From contig JBFJVZ010000032.1 of assembly GCA_041623895.1 (NCBI GenBank), forward strand, positions 1-29,607: a stretch of DNA of 29,607 nucleotides, given 5' to 3'. Source of the stretch: JBFJVZ01 sp041623895 (lineage in GTDB: Bacteria; Planctomycetota; Planctomycetia; Pirellulales; Pirellulaceae). This document shows, piece by piece, positions 25,141-29,607 of the stretch. A model generated the notes under the pieces. That model saw only the letters and a program-made list of their open reading frames with translations, did not search any database and was not told the origin of the DNA. A program made the translations under genes and the position numbers. Within the stretch, counting starts at the first letter, position 1; the number at the start of each line of letters is the position of its first letter.

Positions 25141-27441
25141 ATGACCTCGTCCAACGGCAAACACGAGTTACTGGACCCTCCCGAAAACCCTGGTGAATTA
25201 GGGTCGCTTGGTTCGTATCGCGTCATCAGTGAACTCGGACGAGGTGGGATGGGGTTTGTCTTTCGCGCCGAAGACAAGCGGTTGAAACGCACCGTCGCGT
25301 TGAAAGTGATGAATAAGAAAGTCGCTGCGACGCCGCACAGTCGGTCGCGATTCATCAGCGAAGCCCGCGCGATGGCAGCCGTCCATCACGACAACGTGGC
25401 CACAATCTTCGAGGTGGGCGAATATTCCGGCACGCCTTTCATGGCAATGGAAATGCTGAAAGGGAAAACGCTGGAAGAATACAAGCTCAATAAAGAACGT
25501 CCGAGCTACGAACAAATCATACGCTTTGCCAAGGAAACGGCCCAAGGGCTTGCCGCCGCTCACGCACAAGGAATCGTGCATCGCGACATCAAACCCGCAA
25601 ATATCTGGGTCGAGCAGGATAGCGAACGGATCAAAATTTTGGATTTCGGTCTCGCGCTGGCCCAAACGCCGGTCGACCAGCTAGCCGGACGCGGCTCGGT
25701 GGTCGGAACACCCGGCTATCTTTCGCCTGAGCAAGCACGCACCGAACCTCTGGATGACCGCAGCGACTTGTATAGTCTGGGTGTCGTCCTGTACGAACTG
25801 GCGACCGGCAAACTGCCGCTGCGGTCCAGCACTGTTGCCGGACAATTGATCGCAATCCTGGCGCATAAGCCGCAGCCAATTCGAGAAGTCAATGAAAGTA
25901 TTCCGCAACCGTTAGCAGATCTGATTCACAAGCTGCTGAGGAAAGAACCGCGGAATCGCATTCGCTCTGCAAAGCAGTTGGTCGAAGAACTGAAAAGGGT
26001 CGAAGTCGAGTGTGAATCGAAATCGGAAGTCGCACTGGCAATCAACAAACTGCAGATGGGATTGAAGGAAGTCGTCAGCAAGAAAGACAACGGTCACGCT
26101 ACGCTTGATGGGCCGGCCGCCGTCCTCGCCGCGGCGCCCGCCGCCGATCCCTTTGCTGCTTTGCCCGATGCACCGGCGACAGCATTGCCGGCGGATCCTC
26201 TCGCCGTGACCCTGCCAGGCTCCAACGTAGGCATGGGATCGAGTCCGTCGCTGGCACGCCCGCAGGCGGCGAAGGGAGTCAAGAAAAAAGCAGCGCCATC
26301 CTCGCCGCTGGTGAAGTACTGGCCGATCGCGGCGGGGATTGCCACCGTTGTTCTGATTGTTCCTGTATTGATTTATGCATTCTCCGGGTCCGGCCCCCAA
26401 GCCAACCAGGTCATTGCACCGAACAATGTCGTGAATGTGGAGCCAGAAAAACCTCAGAATCAACAGCCTCCTAAGCCAACACCCAACGCCCAAAAACCAA
26501 AGCCCGATAAGAGTCAGTCACAAAAAGACAAGCCGAAGGCGAAGCCTGCGCAGCAGCAGAAAACAGACAATCAGCAACGACCAACAACGCCGAAACCGGC
26601 AACCAACACCCTTGCCGCCAACACCAAGCAGGTGCAGCCAAGACCGAACGTTCCGCCTCAGGGGTCCTCAACGCCTCAACCTAAGCCGCAACCACAGCCG
26701 CAACCACGCCCACAGGCACAATCATCACCCGAGATGGTCGCCGTTTCCACACAGCAAAACCGGGGGCCGATTCCGGTCGATACCGATCCTCCTGATCCGG
26801 CGCCAGAAACGTCACCTCCCAGCCAAGTCATCACGATCAGCAGCAGCGAAGGAAACGGAGCCGACTCGACCGTCAAACGAGGTGGCAGCATGCGCGACAC
26901 GCTGGGTATGAAACCCAGCTTGGCGATTCAGACCCGGGGCAAAAAGGAAATTCAGCACGCATACATTCGCTTTGATCTGGCCAGTTTGTCTCCCGAGACC
27001 CCACCAGCCGGTGGCCGGGGCAATCGGCCCGATGGAGGCAGACAAAAGTCGAAAGAACGCCAAATCGGAAAAGTTGAATTGATTTTGCATAGCGTTGACG
27101 CTGATGCCGCCGGTGCGACCATCCGCGTCTATGGTGCCAATAACCCGAATTCCGAACGTTGGCTCGAGGAAGGGCCGTTTGCACTTTCTTGGACCAAGTC
27201 ATTCTCCGATGCGGGACTCGAATCATTGCCGTTGTTGGCCGATGTACCCAAGGTCAATCTGCAAGGCGATGTGGTCAAAATATCGAGTGCTGAGCTTGCC
27301 GACTTTGTCCGCTCCACTCCGCTAAGCACCGTGACCCTGATTCTGGCCGGCGGCAAAGGCAACCTGCCGATTCAATTCGTCAGCCGCGACGGCGAAGTCA
27401 GCAAAGCACCCGCACTCACGGTCGAGATTCCGGGGCCGTAG
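25141..27441 (+). CDS. Membrane Ser/Thr protein kinase with C-terminal DNRLRE/CBM96-like domain
   Basis: A 766-residue protein. The kinase domain (~27-285) has the Gly loop GRGGMGFVF, K55 (VALK), catalytic D149 (HRDIKPANI), D168 (LDFG) and the APE-like YLSPEQA. A ~100-residue Ala/Pro-rich linker leads to one membrane helix at ~394-416 (AAGIATVVLIVPVLIYAFSG). The next ~140 residues are a Pro/Gln/Lys-rich, low-complexity extracytoplasmic stalk. The C-terminus (~575-765) resembles the DNRLRE/CBM96 polysaccharide-binding fold (HAYIRFDLASLS, VELILHSVDADAAGATIRVYG, ERWLEEGPFALSW). This is a Hanks-type receptor kinase, and a wall or glycan sensing role is inference. The LarA gene follows 19 bp after the stop. 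Confidence 0.9.
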   Translation: MTSSNGKHELLDPPENPGELGSLGSYRVISELGRGGMGFVFRAEDKRLKRTVALKVMNKKVAATPHSRSRFISEARAMAAVHHDNVATIFEVGEYSGTPFMAMEMLKGKTLEEYKLNKERPSYEQIIRFAKETAQGLAAAHAQGIVHRDIKPANIWVEQDSERIKILDFGLALAQTPVDQLAGRGSVVGTPGYLSPEQARTEPLDDRSDLYSLGVVLYELATGKLPLRSSTVAGQLIAILAHKPQPIREVNESIPQPLADLIHKLLRKEPRNRIRSAKQLVEELKRVEVECESKSEVALAINKLQMGLKEVVSKKDNGHATLDGPAAVLAAAPAADPFAALPDAPATALPADPLAVTLPGSNVGMGSSPSLARPQAAKGVKKKAAPSSPLVKYWPIAAGIATVVLIVPVLIYAFSGSGPQANQVIAPNNVVNVEPEKPQNQQPPKPTPNAQKPKPDKSQSQKDKPKAKPAQQQKTDNQQRPTTPKPATNTLAANTKQVQPRPNVPPQGSSTPQPKPQPQPQPRPQAQSSPEMVAVSTQQNRGPIPVDTDPPDPAPETSPPSQVITISSSEGNGADSTVKRGGSMRDTLGMKPSLAIQTRGKKEIQHAYIRFDLASLSPETPPAGGRGNRPDGGRQKSKERQIGKVELILHSVDADAAGATIRVYGANNPNSERWLEEGPFALSWTKSFSDAGLESLPLLADVPKVNLQGDVVKISSAELADFVRSTPLSTVTLILAGGKGNLPIQFVSRDGEVSKAPALTVEIPGP

Positions 27442-27460
27442 TTGCTTAGCCGCACCCATC

Positions 27461-28762
27461 ATGCCGACCGAAATTGAACTTCGCTACGGCCGTGGCTTTC
27501 ACACGGTGAAAATACCTGACGCCGCCGATGTGACGGTGATTCGCAAACCGGCGATGCCCGTCATTGATGATCCGCATCAGGCAGTCCGGAATGCGCTGAT
27601 GGATTGTATTGATTCCCCCTCGCTGTCCAGCGTTGCTTGCCAAGGGCAGTCGGCATGTATCGCCATCTGTGATATCACTCGCCCCGTCCCCAACCAGCTG
27701 TTCCTCCGTCCCATCATCCAGACACTGCTGGACGCCGGCATCGCTGCCGATGCGATCACGGTGATCGTGGCGACGGGGCTGCACCGGCCCAACGAAGGCC
27801 CGGAGTTGGCCGAACTGGTAGGCGACCCCTGGGTGCTTCGTACCGTCAACGTGCTCAATCATTTCGCTCGCCGTGACGAGGATCATATTCACTTGGGCAA
27901 GACCAGCACTCGCGGCACCGTGGTACGTTTGGATCGCAGATTCGCCCAGGCCGATATTCGCATCGCCACTGGCCTGGTCGAGCCACATTTCATGGCGGGC
28001 TACTCAGGCGGTCGCAAAGTCATCGCACCCGGCTTGGCCCATGCGGAAACAATCACGACGTTCCACAGTGCACGGTTCATGGCCGACCCGGCGGCACGCA
28101 ATTGCAATTTCAACGGCAATCCGCTCCACGAAGAACAACTCCAGATCGTTGAGATGCTCGGCGGCGCCTTGGCGTTGAACACGGTCATCGACGAAGATCG
28201 CAATCTGTCTTTTGTTAACTTCGGAGAAATCGTGGGCAGCCACAGTGAAGCGGTCGATTTCGTCCGTCAGTATTGCGAAATCCCCGTGACGCGAAAGTTT
28301 TCTACGGTGGTGACTAGTTCCGCCGGAGATCCGCTGGACAAGACGTACTATCAAACCGTCAAAGGGATGGTCGGCGCCATGGGAATTCTCCGCACCGGCG
28401 GCGATTTGATCATCGCCTCGGCATGCAGCGAAGGTATGGGATCGAGCGAATTTGTGGACTCGCAAAGAAGACTCGTCGGCAGCGGCCCGCGAGCTTTTGT
28501 GGATCAGATCATGAACAAGTCCCACGCGGACATCGATGAGTGGCAAACACAGATGCAACTAAAACCACAATCGATCGGCAACGTGTACCTGTTCAGTGAA
28601 GGCCTATCCGCGGACGATCGCGCTCTGACGGGCGTTACAGTGATCGAATCGATTGACGAGGCAATCAAGCAAAGCTTGACTCGGCAGGGCGATGGGGCGA
28701 TTGCGGTCATCCCCGAAGGCCCTTATGTCGTGCCCGTCTGCGATGTCGTTGGTTTGTCGTAG
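27461..28762 (+). CDS. larA: LarA-family nickel-pincer (lactate racemase-type) enzyme
   Basis: A 433-residue cytoplasmic protein that matches LarA (DUF2088) over its full length. The residues used for the NPN nickel-pincer cofactor and catalysis in Lactobacillus plantarum (H108, H174, K184, H200) have counterparts at H108 (ATGLHRP), H176 and K186 (EPHFMAGYSGGRK) and H202 (TTFHSARF). The first conserved block is DITRPVP. LarA homologues racemise or epimerise 2-hydroxy acids, so the exact substrate is open. The cofactor makers larB, larC and larE are not in the window. The gene lies 19 bp after the kinase stop. No clear Shine-Dalgarno precedes the ATG, as for the kinase. Confidence 0.85.
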   Translation: MPTEIELRYGRGFHTVKIPDAADVTVIRKPAMPVIDDPHQAVRNALMDCIDSPSLSSVACQGQSACIAICDITRPVPNQLFLRPIIQTLLDAGIAADAITVIVATGLHRPNEGPELAELVGDPWVLRTVNVLNHFARRDEDHIHLGKTSTRGTVVRLDRRFAQADIRIATGLVEPHFMAGYSGGRKVIAPGLAHAETITTFHSARFMADPAARNCNFNGNPLHEEQLQIVEMLGGALALNTVIDEDRNLSFVNFGEIVGSHSEAVDFVRQYCEIPVTRKFSTVVTSSAGDPLDKTYYQTVKGMVGAMGILRTGGDLIIASACSEGMGSSEFVDSQRRLVGSGPRAFVDQIMNKSHADIDEWQTQMQLKPQSIGNVYLFSEGLSADDRALTGVTVIESIDEAIKQSLTRQGDGAIAVIPEGPYVVPVCDVVGLS

Positions 28763-28897
28763 CGGACGCCGCAAGACTTCCGCCCGCTTCCCAGATCAGA
28801 ATTCTCCCGAAACCCGCAACGACATTGTGTCTACATCATTCTCAAGAATGCTGCAGCTTGCAAGCAAGCCATGCGATCGGCGAAATCGCTTTGCCAT

Positions 28898-28913
28898 GAT
28901 CCGCACTCGGATC
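28898..28913. terminator. Small hairpin between convergent genes
   Basis: GATCCG (28898-28903) and CGGATC (28908-28913), loop CACT, in the 160-bp gap between the convergent stops at 28762 and 28923. It is a weak candidate. I see nothing else in that gap. Confidence 0.3.
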
Positions 28914-28922
28914 CTTCCGTAG

Positions 28923-29576
28923 TCAGTGCCAATCCGCGCCGCACTCAAAACATTGTCTGGACTTTGGCGTTCGCAACTCTGCTCCACATTTTGGACACTG
29001 TGCCGCGCGACTGCCCAACAACCCTCGGGAATCGAGAAGTGCGATGCGTTCCGCTCCGACACAGGCTTTTAAGTCAGCGTATGGATCAAATCCATGATCG
29101 TCGATCGCCACCACCACGAAATCATCGGTCGTATCAAGCAGGCCCGACCAATCCAGTAAGTTCAATCGTTTTGCAACGCGGTGCATCGTCCTGCGGACGG
29201 GAAGCAGCATATCTTCCTCTGACCGGCCATCGCCCCAGTCTTTGGTAAGTACGCGATAAATCACGCCGCAATTTTCCTGCAAACCGCGTGCTTCACAACA
29301 ACATCCGGGACATAGTGCATAAGTATCCAAAAGACCCGGATTCCAAACGATTTCCACAGCATGTGGTTCCGTGTCCAGCATCTCCTTCCTGAGACTTTCG
29401 AGCCCAACAACCAAATTTGGTCGATAGTCAATCACAGACGTATCGTGATAGACAAGGAAAAGACAGTAGGCTTTCTGCTTGACTGCCATCGCCTTGACCA
29501 TGCTGGGGATGATTTCTACCAGCGTCTCTTCAAGCCCGCTTAGCAGCTGCGTCAAGTTGTTGACGGAATCAGGCAT
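28923..29576 (-). CDS. Hypothetical protein with C-terminal zinc ribbon
   Basis: 217 residues from the first in-window ATG. The C-terminus has a CPKC-x11-CFEC zinc ribbon (CPKCGAELRTPKSRQCFECG). A second Cys cluster, CPGCCCEARGLQENC, lies at ~89-103. The N-terminal part (~1-85) is mixed alpha/beta with AYCLFLVYHD. I do not recognise the family. The reading frame stays open upstream to the window edge (29607), so the true start could lie outside. Zinc binding is inferred from spacing. Confidence 0.6.
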   Translation of the reverse strand: MPDSVNNLTQLLSGLEETLVEIIPSMVKAMAVKQKAYCLFLVYHDTSVIDYRPNLVVGLESLRKEMLDTEPHAVEIVWNPGLLDTYALCPGCCCEARGLQENCGVIYRVLTKDWGDGRSEEDMLLPVRRTMHRVAKRLNLLDWSGLLDTTDDFVVVAIDDHGFDPYADLKACVGAERIALLDSRGLLGSRAAQCPKCGAELRTPKSRQCFECGADWH

Positions 29577-29607
29577 CGTTGTCAGTTTGTTGGAGTTACC
29601 GAACTGA

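Overview
The window reads as a chromosome segment of a planctomycete, probably close to Rhodopirellula or another Pirellulaceae member. This is an inference from gene content: a DUF1549/DUF1553 plus DUF1501 secreted-protein operon, a giant PVC-type heme-binding CxxCH protein, FixJ/LuxR-type orphan regulators, a Ser/Thr kinase with a Pro/Gln-rich tail, a small membrane protein with an NPYQPP N-terminus, an exported hydrolase, and GC-rich hairpin-forming intergenic repeats. I saw no rRNA, tRNA, insertion sequence, integrase or CRISPR array.

Layout. 145-1563 (-): ferritin-like protein. 1564-1909: a repeat-containing regulatory gap. 1910-3494 (+): two tandem orphan response regulators. 3575-5929 (+): exported protein with two alpha/beta-hydrolase domains. 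6039-6569 (+): small membrane protein. 6657-11576 (-): 1639-residue exported redox protein (SGNH-like, beta-propeller, HEAT, PA14, cupredoxin, cytochrome c). 11697-13034 (-): an exported nitrilase-type amidohydrolase interrupted by one in-frame TAG. 13035-13361: a repeat island. 13362-13853 (-): a membrane protein. 14004-16370 (+): a 788-residue reverse-transcriptase-related protein. 16540-18889 (+): TMEM43-like membrane protein and GH10 xylanase. 23678-18904 (-): a three-gene operon of DUF1549/DUF1553, DUF1501 and an EF-hand-rich protein, the last two coupled by a TGATG overlap. 23911-24846 (+): four-CBS-domain protein. 25141-28762 (+): kinase fused to a DNRLRE/CBM96-like domain, then a LarA-type racemase. 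28923-29576 (-): zinc-ribbon protein.

The secreted genes fit a polymer-degrading, surface-active lifestyle: xylanase, DUF1501/DUF1553 system, hydrolase and multidomain cytochrome. The most unusual gene is the reverse-transcriptase-like one. It keeps the three catalytic aspartates but has R-Q-I-D-D in place of the usual Y-x-D-D, and it has long N- and C-terminal extensions. Its motifs fit, from memory of the family, the cellular 'rvt' reverse-transcriptase-related genes better than retrons, group II introns or typical defence RTs. The second notable point is the nitrilase gene, whose two halves lie in the same frame on either side of a single stop codon.
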